Positions 1 to 5,315 of a stretch of 6,580 nt of DNA are shown here, piece by piece. Each line of letters opens with the position of its first letter. Position 1 is the stretch's first letter. The stretch is taken from assembly GCA_003645115.1 (NCBI GenBank), contig QNEG01000086.1:1-6580 (forward strand), read 5' to 3'. The translations under genes were made by a program, and so were the position numbers. This stretch comes from a bacterium. Lineage in GTDB: Bacteria; UBP14; UBA6098; B30-G16. The notes beneath the pieces were generated by a model, which was not told the DNA's origin, made no database searches, and saw only the letters and a program-made list of their open reading frames with translations.

Positions 1-1049
1 CAATTAAACATTCTCACTCGTTGCTTTCCCTTATTAATAAACTTTTTTCTAAAGTCAAAGTCAAGACAGATTTTCTTAATTTTATAAGAAATTTCTTCGA
101 CATTTTCCGGGTCGGTAGTAAGAGCGGCATCTCCAACTACTTCAGGCAATGAAGTAGAATTGGAAACTAATGCGGGGCATCCGCAAGCCATAGCCTCCAA
201 TGGCGGCAATCCGAATCCTTCATATAGCGAGATAAATAGGCAAGCTCTCGCTCCGGAATACAAATAAGGCAATTCCGAATATGGCACCTCGCCGAGATAA
301 ATTACTCCCTCCTGCGATTTTATTTCACCTATGTCCACAGAAGAACGCAGTCCGGAGAATTTTCCCACCAACACGAGATTGGCACGAAGTCCACGCGAGC
401 GAGCGATTTCATAAGCCTCCACCAGACGAGATATATTCTTATGCGGTTTCATATTGCCCACATAAATCATATAACTGCCCGGTCGAAGATTATATTTTCT
501 TATTATTGCCCGCACAGTATCGGTGCTTCGTCGAGTAAAATGATGTCTGTCCAACCCATTATGAATTACCGAGATTCTCTTGCCAGGGAAATCAAATATT
601 TCTTTCACTCGTTCAGCAGTGAATTTTGATGGAGTAATAATCCAGTCTGCCTTCCGAATTCTTTTGCTGATAATTTTAATATATACTTTCCCTTTCCACG
701 ATGGAATAAATTCTGGATGGTCCCAGTGAAGTGCATCATGGAATGTAATCAATAATTTGCCGCCCCAGAATATAGGAACATTGTGATGAGGCGAATGAAA
801 TATAGGACATCCTCTTGCCAGTTTGGGCAGTCGGAATTGTTCGGAAATGGAATAAATCGGGAAATTCGATGGGACAATTTCATAGCGAATACTATCGTTT
901 ACCAGATTGCGAAGTTTTTGTTCATCACCTATAAGTTTAAACAGATGTGAATGGTCGAGTCTTGTATATTCTGAAATCAAATTTTTCAGATATGTTCCAA
1001 TTCCCGATGCGCCGAGCATTCGGGTATCGATTGCTATTGTTCCGCTCAT
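1..1049 (-). CDS. GT4-family glycosyltransferase (C-terminus cut off by window edge)
   Basis: The frame stays open from the ATG at 1049 to the window edge, giving 349 residues and no stop, so probably a few tens of residues are missing. It is a GT-B fold, GT4-type sugar transferase, which normally moves a sugar from a nucleotide-sugar donor to a glycan or lipid acceptor on the cytoplasmic side of the membrane. Visible landmarks are the N-terminal glycine-rich loop GASGIGTY (residues 13-20), a histidine-rich middle (HSPHHNVP, then TFHDALHWDHPE), the interdomain segment VIHNGLD, the donor-domain start YVGNMKPHKN, and the EX7E motif with Glu277 and Glu285 in EGFGLPPLE, followed by MACGCP and SLPEVVGDAA. 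The start codon overlaps the cdd stop as ATGA, so translation is probably coupled. Acceptor and sugar cannot be told from sequence; O-antigen, exopolysaccharide or glycolipid synthesis are all possible. Confidence 0.93.
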   Translation of the reverse strand, partial: MSGTIAIDTRMLGASGIGTYLKNLISEYTRLDHSHLFKLIGDEQKLRNLVNDSIRYEIVPSNFPIYSISEQFRLPKLARGCPIFHSPHHNVPIFWGGKLLITFHDALHWDHPEFIPSWKGKVYIKIISKRIRKADWIITPSKFTAERVKEIFDFPGKRISVIHNGLDRHHFTRRSTDTVRAIIRKYNLRPGSYMIYVGNMKPHKNISRLVEAYEIARSRGLRANLVLVGKFSGLRSSVDIGEIKSQEGVIYLGEVPYSELPYLYSGARACLFISLYEGFGLPPLEAMACGCPALVSNSTSLPEVVGDAALTTDPENVEEISYKIKKICLDFDFRKKFINKGKQRVRMFN

Positions 1050-1444
1050 AATTGATTCATTCGAAATTCGTCTGGTAATATTTTTCCAATAGTAGTTTTG
1101 TGAATAATTTTCCCAGTGGTATCGGCGATAATAACTTCTGCGGAGTGGTCAGTAAATTCTGCGAACACCTGTCTGCACGCACCGCAGGGAAATGCGCCAT
1201 TTTCGGATACAATCACTATTGCCACAAGTTTTCTTTCGCCTGCGGATATCGCCGAGAAAATAGCACTTCGTTCTGCGCAGATGGTCAATCCATACGACCC
1301 GTTTTCCACATTGGTTCCATTGTATATATTTCCGCTGTCTGCGAGGACTGCTGCACCCACTGGATATTTAGAATATGGAGAATAACTATTTTTCCACACC
1401 GCGATTCCAGATTCAATTAGTTTATTTAATATCTCTGTGTTCAT
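1046..1444 (-). CDS. cdd: cytidine deaminase
   Basis: A 132-residue protein of the small homotetrameric cytidine deaminase class, which hydrolyses cytidine and deoxycytidine to uridine and deoxyuridine plus ammonia in cytoplasmic pyrimidine salvage. The zinc site is complete: Cys56 and catalytic Glu58 in TICAERSAIFSA, and Cys87 and Cys90 in PCGACRQ. Three cysteine ligands mark the tetrameric class. The substrate-binding segment NVENGSYGLT (residues 45-54) and N-terminal YSPYSKYPVGAA (21-32) are also typical. The ATG at 1444 was chosen because GGAAG lies just upstream and the length then matches the family. The frame continues upstream to a GTG at 1531, but that 29-residue extension (MSVSEFILLIKK...) is not family-like. 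An alternative ATG lies four codons upstream. The gene overlaps the following glycosyltransferase by four bases, so the two are probably co-transcribed. Confidence 0.95.
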   Translation of the reverse strand: MNTEILNKLIESGIAVWKNSYSPYSKYPVGAAVLADSGNIYNGTNVENGSYGLTICAERSAIFSAISAGERKLVAIVIVSENGAFPCGACRQVFAEFTDHSAEVIIADTTGKIIHKTTIGKILPDEFRMNQL

Positions 1445-1538
1445 TTTCACTTCCATTCTTGTAAAATATCCTCGATAAACGAATAAATCAAACATTTTTT
1501 TAATTAATAAGATGAATTCTGATACACTCACTAAATAT

Positions 1539-1551
1539 TGTCATTATGACA
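1539..1551. promoter_or_regulatory. perfect 13-bp palindrome, possible operator upstream of cdd
   Basis: TGTCAT-T-ATGACA is a perfect inverted repeat of two 6-bp arms around one base. It lies about 95 bp upstream of the cdd start codon and about 30 bp beyond the terminator-like hairpin of the putative small RNA. Size and symmetry suit a binding site for a dimeric regulator, but no regulator gene is present in the window and no convincing -35/-10 pair for cdd was found around it. In AT-rich intergenic DNA a short palindrome can also arise by chance. Confidence 0.25.
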
Positions 1552-1579
1552 CAAAAATTGTCTATATGGCGTGATGTTG

Positions 1580-1683
1580 CTCAAAAGAAATGCCCCGAAC
1601 CGTCAGGCAAGGGGCATTGCGCAGGGGTTCTATTTGGTAAGGAGGGGTGATGAAAATTCCAAATCCTATCCTTCCTCTCATTT
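1580..1683 (-). ncRNA. candidate sigma-54-dependent small RNA with C-rich anti-Shine-Dalgarno loop
   Basis: Inferred from three same-strand signals. A near-consensus sigma-54 element ends just upstream (start expected near 1682). A hairpin (arms 1659-1664 and 1632-1637, ATTTGG with CCAAAT) would hold a 21-nt loop containing CACCCCTCCTT. A terminator-like hairpin with a U-rich tail follows at 1582-1618. The loop is complementary to an extended ribosome-binding site (AAGGAGGGG) and resembles the 3' tail of 16S rRNA. C-rich loops of this kind are known in trans-acting small RNAs that block translation by pairing with Shine-Dalgarno sequences, including the 'cuckoo' RNAs of proteobacteria. I recognise no named RNA family. 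A competing reading is a 39-codon ORF on the same strand (1681 to 1562) beginning MRGRIGFGIF, which would be nearly leaderless and would translate through the terminator hairpin; I favour RNA. Confidence 0.45.
1582..1618 (-). terminator. Rho-independent terminator-like hairpin
   Basis: Read on the minus strand, AATGCCCC (1618-1611) pairs perfectly with GGGGCATT (1596-1589) around a 14-nt loop that can itself form CC/GG closing a four-base loop. It is followed directly by TCTTTTG, so the transcript would end in a U-rich, though interrupted, tract. On the plus strand no T tract follows the hairpin, so the orientation is minus. It would end the putative small RNA, or a longer transcript coming from the VanZ-like gene, and would insulate cdd from both. 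Confidence 0.55.
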
Positions 1684-1692
1684 GAAATTATA

Positions 1693-1709
1693 AGCAAATC
1701 TTATGCCAA
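1693..1709 (-). promoter_or_regulatory. sigma-54 (RpoN) -24/-12 promoter
   Basis: On the minus strand the sequence is TTGGCATAAGATTTGCT. Against the accepted consensus YTGGCACGRNNNTTGCW it matches every specified position except the C and G after TTGGCA. The key GG and GC dinucleotides are present with correct spacing. Transcription should start about 12 nt after the GC, near 1682, directly before the C-rich segment and terminator hairpin. A TATAAT-like string overlaps the -12 region, but the spacing to any -35 is wrong for sigma-70. It lies outside coding sequence. Sigma-54 promoters need an enhancer-binding activator, and a possible site is noted upstream. Confidence 0.5.
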
Positions 1710-1774
1710 TTCACTGGAAAACGGATAAATATTCCATTTCCTGCCAATCGGGATGGATTTTGTGTGGTAAATAT

Positions 1775-1791
1775 TTCACCGAAAGTGTGCA
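1775..1791 (-). promoter_or_regulatory. possible NtrC-like enhancer site
   Basis: Minus-strand TGCACA-CTTTC-GGTGAA agrees at 10 of 12 arm positions with the enterobacterial NtrC dyad TGCACC-N5-GGTGCA. Its centre is about 100 bp upstream of the start expected from the sigma-54 element, which is where enhancer-binding proteins usually sit. The dyad symmetry is imperfect (T-CAC conserved in each arm). Support comes mainly from its position; the sequence alone would not be convincing. Confidence 0.25.
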
Positions 1792-1798
1792 CTATGGT

Positions 1799-2161
1799 TC
1801 ATTTATTGTGCAACCTCACTCGGGGAATACTGATGAATATACCCACTAATGTTCCCACAAAGTCTGCTATCCAGTCCCAGAAATTGCATTCTCGTCCGGG
1901 AATATAATATTGGACTACTTCGAGCGATATTCCATATAGCGCAGAAATGATAATGGTATAGAAAATGTATTTGTTGGTGCTCGAATTTTCTTTGATTGCC
2001 CGTATCAACAGGAATGCTAATATCATAAATGCGATAAAATGCAGGATTTTATCGAAAAATGGAAACTCGATTCCTCCACCGAGTCGAGGCGATGCGGACA
2101 GTATAAAAATCGCTATACTATATACTATTGAAATAATTGTGTATTTCTTGAAATTTTTCAT
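1799..2161 (-). CDS. VanZ-like small integral membrane protein
   Basis: A 120-residue protein starting MKNFKKYTIISIVYS, with a short basic N-terminus and four likely membrane segments: about residues 8-25, the DKILHFIAFMILAFLLI region, YIFYTIIISALYGI, and the final ADFVGTLVGIFISI. The pattern FFDKILHFIAF, then LYGISLEVVQYYIPGR, then FWDWIADFVGTLVG matches the VanZ-like family (conserved DK..HF, E..Q...PGR, D..A...G). VanZ itself confers low-level teicoplanin resistance by an unclear mechanism; most family members are uncharacterised, so resistance should not be assumed. The ATG at 2161 was preferred over an in-frame TTG at 2197, which has no ribosome-binding site. A TTGACA hexamer lies upstream (2185-2190, minus) but with a poor -10. 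It is divergent from ribD, 79 bp apart, and nothing nearby suggests a partner. Confidence 0.8.
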   Translation of the reverse strand: MKNFKKYTIISIVYSIAIFILSASPRLGGGIEFPFFDKILHFIAFMILAFLLIRAIKENSSTNKYIFYTIIISALYGISLEVVQYYIPGRECNFWDWIADFVGTLVGIFISIPRVRLHNK

Positions 2162-2240
2162 ATCGCATAAAACTATCTCAAAGCTGTCAATATGCAATAA
2201 ATATGTTGATTTTTGGGGAAAGAGATAAAAGATTTGTTAT

Positions 2241-3344
2241 ATGAGCGAGGATGAAAAATATATGCGATTTGCAATCGGTTTAGGAAAACGAGGATTGGGC
2301 AGGACATCACCTAATCCACCGGTGGGCGCCGTTATTTTGGATAATGGAAAAATAATCGGTAAAGGCTATCATCATAAGGCAGGTGCACCGCACGCAGAAA
2401 TCGAGGCGATAGAGGATGCACGAGCTAATGGATATACCGATTTCTCATCGGCGACTATGTATGTTACGCTTGAACCTTGTTGCTATTTCGGGAAAACTCC
2501 ACCTTGTATAGATAGAATTATTCAAGAAAATTTTGCTCGAGTGGTAATAGGAACTACAGACCCAAATCCGAAAGTTTCCGGCAAAAGTATAAAGAAATTG
2601 AAATCTACAGGAATCGATGTGTCGGTCGGTGTATTGCAAAAGCAGGCAGAAAGATTGGTGGAGCATTTCCGCATCTATATTACTCGAAACCGCGCATATC
2701 TTGCCGCAAAATTTGCTCAATCACTGGATGGAAAAATCGCTGCGCAGGATGGTTCATCGCAATGGATTTCATCGGAAAAATCCTTGCGGTTTGCTCATTA
2801 TCTTCGTGATACGCACGATGCAGTTATGATTGGAGTGGGAACATTGAAAAATGATGACCCACAATTAACTGTGCGATATGTCGAAGGAAGAAATCCAGTG
2901 CGAATAGTGGTCGGCGGGAACGATATCATAAATGGTCAGCACACTCTTTTCGGTGATAATTCTGCGCATACCATCCTAATTTCGCCTCGGGAAAATCCAT
3001 TGAAACCATTACCCAAAAGCGATAAAGTGGAAATTTGGCCTGCGCCATCGGATGAACGAGGTTATGTCCCTATCCGATGGATATTGGAGAAATTAGCAGA
3101 GCGAGATATTATTTCCGTATTATTGGAGGGTGGTTCGAAGATTTTTGCCAGTGCAATCGCCGAGGATATGGTGGATAGAATATATGCGATAATAGCTCCC
3201 AAATTAATCGGCAGTTCTGGAATCGACGCAATAGGGGCAGAGGTTTCTACCACTATCGGCGATGCGATAGAACTCGAGGAAGTGGAATATCGTAGAATGG
3301 GCAAAGATATGATATTAACTGGCTCGATGCCCAATCACAAATGA
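2241..3344 (+). CDS. ribD: bifunctional riboflavin biosynthesis protein RibD (deaminase/reductase)
   Basis: A 367-residue, full-length two-domain enzyme that deaminates 2,5-diamino-6-ribosylamino-4-pyrimidinone 5'-phosphate and then reduces the ribosyl side chain with NADPH, the early committed steps of riboflavin synthesis in the cytoplasm. The N-terminal deaminase domain (about 1-145) carries RTSPNPPVGAV (21-31), the zinc and catalytic residues His51 and Glu53 in PHAEIEA, and Cys80 and Cys89 in PCCYFGKTPPC. The reductase domain (about 150-367) shows KFAQSLDGKIA (157-167), QWISSEKS, DAVMIGVGTLKNDDPQL and LLEGGSKIFAS (from 294). No usable Shine-Dalgarno precedes the ATG. M8 is an alternative start, but M1 gives the usual family N-terminus. 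No other rib gene and no FMN riboswitch is in the window. Its last 10 bases overlap the end of the converging tatD-ksgA gene. Confidence 0.95.
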   Translation: MSEDEKYMRFAIGLGKRGLGRTSPNPPVGAVILDNGKIIGKGYHHKAGAPHAEIEAIEDARANGYTDFSSATMYVTLEPCCYFGKTPPCIDRIIQENFARVVIGTTDPNPKVSGKSIKKLKSTGIDVSVGVLQKQAERLVEHFRIYITRNRAYLAAKFAQSLDGKIAAQDGSSQWISSEKSLRFAHYLRDTHDAVMIGVGTLKNDDPQLTVRYVEGRNPVRIVVGGNDIINGQHTLFGDNSAHTILISPRENPLKPLPKSDKVEIWPAPSDERGYVPIRWILEKLAERDIISVLLEGGSKIFASAIAEDMVDRIYAIIAPKLIGSSGIDAIGAEVSTTIGDAIELEEVEYRRMGKDMILTGSMPNHK

Positions 3345-4882
3345 GATGCCAACCGGCAGAAAGCCTGCACACTTATTTGTTCTGCGCGCACATTCTCACC
3401 GTAACCTAAATCCTGAAGTATTTTCTTCCAGTCTATATGTTCGCTCACATCCTGAAGGTTGGATATTAATTTTTTTCTTCTTTTGGCGAATGCACAATGC
3501 ACCAGATTAGAAAATTTATCATGGTCCAATTCGGGAATTATCGGTTCGGCGCGAGGTGATAATTTTACTACAATGGAAGTAATCTGGGGAACAGGGAAAA
3601 AACTCCCTGGACTTATCGTGAATTCTTTGTTAATCTCAAAATATCTATTCAGTATTACTGTGGGAATCCCGTAGTCCTTGGTTCCCGGTTGAGCACAAAT
3701 TCTTTCGCCTACTTCACGCTGGATAGTGAAAATTGCACTTTTCACTCCATCGATATGTTTCAGTGCCCAGAACAATATCGGTGTGGTTATGGAATAGGGA
3801 ATATTTCCTACTAATGTTATGCGAGTTTGGTAATATTTGCTCAATCGCACCAAATTCAATTTCAATATGTCCTGCTGAAGGACGAAACAGTTGGGAGAAT
3901 CGATTTTTTCATCCGCTTGCAAAGCGATATATTCATCCAGTTCCACCGCTATAACTCGGTCGAAATTTGGAGTCAATATATTTGTGATTATTCCTTTTCC
4001 AGCACCAATTTCCAGCGCTAATTTTCCTGTTCCAGCGAGATTGGCTATTTTCTGCGCTACACCAGAATTAGTCAGGAAATTTTGCCCCAGATATTTTTTG
4101 CCCATTTTCATATATGGCGATGGAAAGCCGAATAGTCGCACCGCATTCTCAGTAGTGGCTTTTGCCACTCGCTCCATTGGAATATTTTTTAGCTCACTCA
4201 CTTTTTCAGCTATGGTGGGGATTAGCGATGGCTCGTTTCGTTTCCCTCGATATGGATGTGGAGAAAGATAGGGACAATCAGTCTCCAGAAATATTTTTTC
4301 TATCGGAGTTTTTTTTATCAAATGGTGTTTTCGATAGTTTTTGAATGTAATTGGACCGCCGAATCCTATGTTCATATTTTTGTCCAGTGCCCATTCGAGA
4401 AAATCCTCATCGCCAGAATATGCGTGAAACACTCCATAATAATAACCGATGTTCTCCATTATTTGGCGAGCTTGTTTGTGAGCATCGCGAATATGAATAA
4501 TCATCGGGAGTTCCAATTTCTGTGCCAGCATAATTTGTCTGGCAAATGCTTCTATTTGGCTCTCTCGAGGAGAAATATCTCGATAAAAATCCAATCCGAT
4601 TTCACCGATAGCGACCACTTTAGGATGATATGCTAATTTCTCCAATGTATTTAGCCATCCTGTCGGTTGATTCTGGACATCGTGAGGATGAATTCCAACC
4701 GCACACCATATTTGTGGATATCGTTCCGCAAGTTCTATACTTCTTATGGAACTATCCAAATCCACGCCGATATTTATTATCCTGACTACATCTGTCGAAA
4801 ATGCGCGCTGGATTGTTTCTTCTCTATCGACATCGAATTGGTGAAAATCCAGATGTGTATGTGTGTCGCAATATTTTGGCAT
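3335..4882 (-). CDS. fused TatD-family metal-dependent hydrolase / 16S rRNA dimethyladenosine transferase (RsmA/KsgA)
   Basis: One 515-codon frame holds two complete enzymes. Residues 1-257 are a TatD-type deoxyribonuclease/hydrolase with metal ligands His8 and His10 (HTHLD), Glu94 (GEIGLDFY), His130 (IIHIRDAH), His153 (FHAYSGD) and Asp202 (ETDCPYL), ending at the usual ENAVRLFG. Residues 258-515 are RsmA/KsgA, which dimethylates two adjacent adenines in the terminal 16S rRNA hairpin during 30S maturation: MKMGKKYLGQNFL at its natural start, SAM motif I EIGAGKG (291-297), VELDEY, and catalytic motif IV NIPY (360-363), ending in FAKRRKKL and the C-terminal subdomain. The joint is FPSPY before Met258 (codon 4111-4109). 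tatD and ksgA are often neighbours, so fusion is plausible, but see the finding on a single-base change. No Shine-Dalgarno is seen before the ATG or before Met258. Confidence 0.9.
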   Translation of the reverse strand: MPKYCDTHTHLDFHQFDVDREETIQRAFSTDVVRIINIGVDLDSSIRSIELAERYPQIWCAVGIHPHDVQNQPTGWLNTLEKLAYHPKVVAIGEIGLDFYRDISPRESQIEAFARQIMLAQKLELPMIIHIRDAHKQARQIMENIGYYYGVFHAYSGDEDFLEWALDKNMNIGFGGPITFKNYRKHHLIKKTPIEKIFLETDCPYLSPHPYRGKRNEPSLIPTIAEKVSELKNIPMERVAKATTENAVRLFGFPSPYMKMGKKYLGQNFLTNSGVAQKIANLAGTGKLALEIGAGKGIITNILTPNFDRVIAVELDEYIALQADEKIDSPNCFVLQQDILKLNLVRLSKYYQTRITLVGNIPYSITTPILFWALKHIDGVKSAIFTIQREVGERICAQPGTKDYGIPTVILNRYFEINKEFTISPGSFFPVPQITSIVVKLSPRAEPIIPELDHDKFSNLVHCAFAKRRKKLISNLQDVSEHIDWKKILQDLGYGENVRAEQISVQAFCRLASHL

Positions 4883-4892
4883 AAAAAATGCT

Positions 4893-4898
4893 AATATA
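4893..4898 (-). promoter_or_regulatory. -10-like element giving a near-leaderless tatD-ksgA transcript
   Basis: On the minus strand TATATT lies 10 nt upstream of the tatD-ksgA ATG (4882). If it is the -10 box, transcription would begin only a few nucleotides before the start codon, which fits the absence of any Shine-Dalgarno sequence there. No good -35 hexamer is present at 16-18 bp, so the call is weak in this AT-rich spacer. Confidence 0.25.
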
Positions 4899-4937
4899 AT
4901 TCAATCGATATCGCAAATATATACTGAATCGAGGAGA

Positions 4938-5021
4938 ATGATAGTGATTATTTTAATTATTACCAGAATTTTTACTTTTATACTTGACTTTCAGAATAAG
5001 GAAATTATTTTTTCTGTTTAA
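4938..5021 (+). CDS. possible 27-residue hydrophobic leader peptide upstream of rpsO
   Basis: A short open frame, ATG at 4938 to TAA at 5021, starting MIVIILIITRIFTFIL, ends 19 nt before rpsO. GAGGAG (4931-4936) lies one base before the ATG, which is too close, but seven bases before an in-frame GTG at 4944, which is ideal spacing, giving 25 residues. The hydrophobic first half could be a small membrane peptide or a leader peptide, though AT-rich DNA yields hydrophobic codons by chance. It also overlaps the proposed rpsO promoter. I do not recognise it. Confidence 0.2.
   Translation: MIVIILIITRIFTFILDFQNKEIIFSV
4984..5011 (+). promoter_or_regulatory. candidate sigma-70-type promoter for rpsO-pnp
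   Basis: TTGACT (4984-4989, five of six matches to TTGACA) is followed after 16 bp by TATTTT (5006-5011, four of six to TATAAT). Transcription would start near 5018, giving a leader of about 23 nt. That leaves too little room for the structured S15 autoregulatory leaders known in Escherichia coli or Geobacillus, unless transcription starts further upstream, for example from the TATACT at 4979-4984. Confidence 0.4.
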
Positions 5022-5040
5022 TTGGAACAAGGAGAGTATT

Positions 5041-5304
5041 ATGGAAAAAGAAAGGAAACAAGAATTAGTAAGGAAATTTTCTCGAAGTGAAAATGATGTC
5101 GGTTCGCCGGAAGTGCAAATCGCGATATTCACAGAGAGGATTCGCGAACTGACCGAGCATTTCGCAAAACATCCTAAAGATACCAATTCCAAAAAGGGTT
5201 TTTTTACACTGATTGGAAAAAGAAGAAAACTTCTACGGTATCTTAAAAATAAGGACTATGAAAGATACCAGAGACTGATTTCTGAACTCGGATTAAGGAA
5301 ATAA
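5041..5304 (+). CDS. rpsO: 30S ribosomal protein S15
   Basis: An 87-residue S15, close to the family's usual 88-89. S15 is a primary binding protein of the 30S platform, contacting the 16S rRNA central-domain three-way junction and helix 22, and forms bridge B4 with the 50S. Conserved signatures include GSPEVQIAIFTERI (residues 21-34), LTEHF, KHPKD, IGKRRKLLRYLKN and the C-terminal ELGLRK. The usual KDHHSRRG segment reads KDTNSKKG, so the His-His pair that helps contact rRNA is replaced by Thr-Asn; substitutions here occur in other lineages. The ATG at 5041 follows GGAGAG at proper spacing. An in-frame TTG at 4984 would add 19 residues that do not fit the family. It lies 11 bp before pnp, the classic rpsO-pnp arrangement. 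Confidence 0.97.
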   Translation: MEKERKQELVRKFSRSENDVGSPEVQIAIFTERIRELTEHFAKHPKDTNSKKGFFTLIGKRRKLLRYLKNKDYERYQRLISELGLRK

Positions 5305-5315
5305 AAAGGATTAAT

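Noticed and set aside
281..629. Plus-strand open frames over the glycosyltransferase, and similar frames opposite cdd, ribD, tatD-ksgA and pnp
   Set aside because: They are antisense or out-of-frame shadows of strongly supported genes and show no recognisable family motifs.
1445..1531. N-terminal extension of cytidine deaminase from a GTG at 1531
   Set aside because: The added 29 residues do not resemble the family, and the ATG at 1444 has GGAAG at suitable spacing and gives the standard length.
1591..1625. Resemblance to the GUCAGG segment of bacterial signal recognition particle RNA
   Set aside because: The conserved GGAA tetraloop and the asymmetric-loop AGCA motif that must follow are absent.
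1562..1681. 39-codon minus-strand frame beginning MRGRIGFGIF
   Set aside because: It would start about one base after the predicted transcription start, has no ribosome-binding site and runs through the terminator hairpin. Kept only as an alternative within the small-RNA entry.
1640..1685. Plus-strand AAGGAGGGG followed by ATG and an 11-codon frame (MKIPNPILPLI), with a stem that could hide the Shine-Dalgarno
   Set aside because: No plus-strand promoter was seen and the next plus gene is over 550 bp away. The same bases are better explained as the complement of the C-rich loop of the minus-strand small RNA, whose promoter and terminator both point that way.
2162..2197. TTG start adding 12 residues to the VanZ-like protein
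   Set aside because: No ribosome-binding site precedes the TTG, and the ATG at 2161 gives a typical basic N-terminus before the first membrane segment.
4984..5040. TTG start adding 19 residues to S15
   Set aside because: The extension is not found in S15 proteins, and the ATG at 5041 has GGAGAG upstream. The TTG is better read as part of the TTGACT -35 box.
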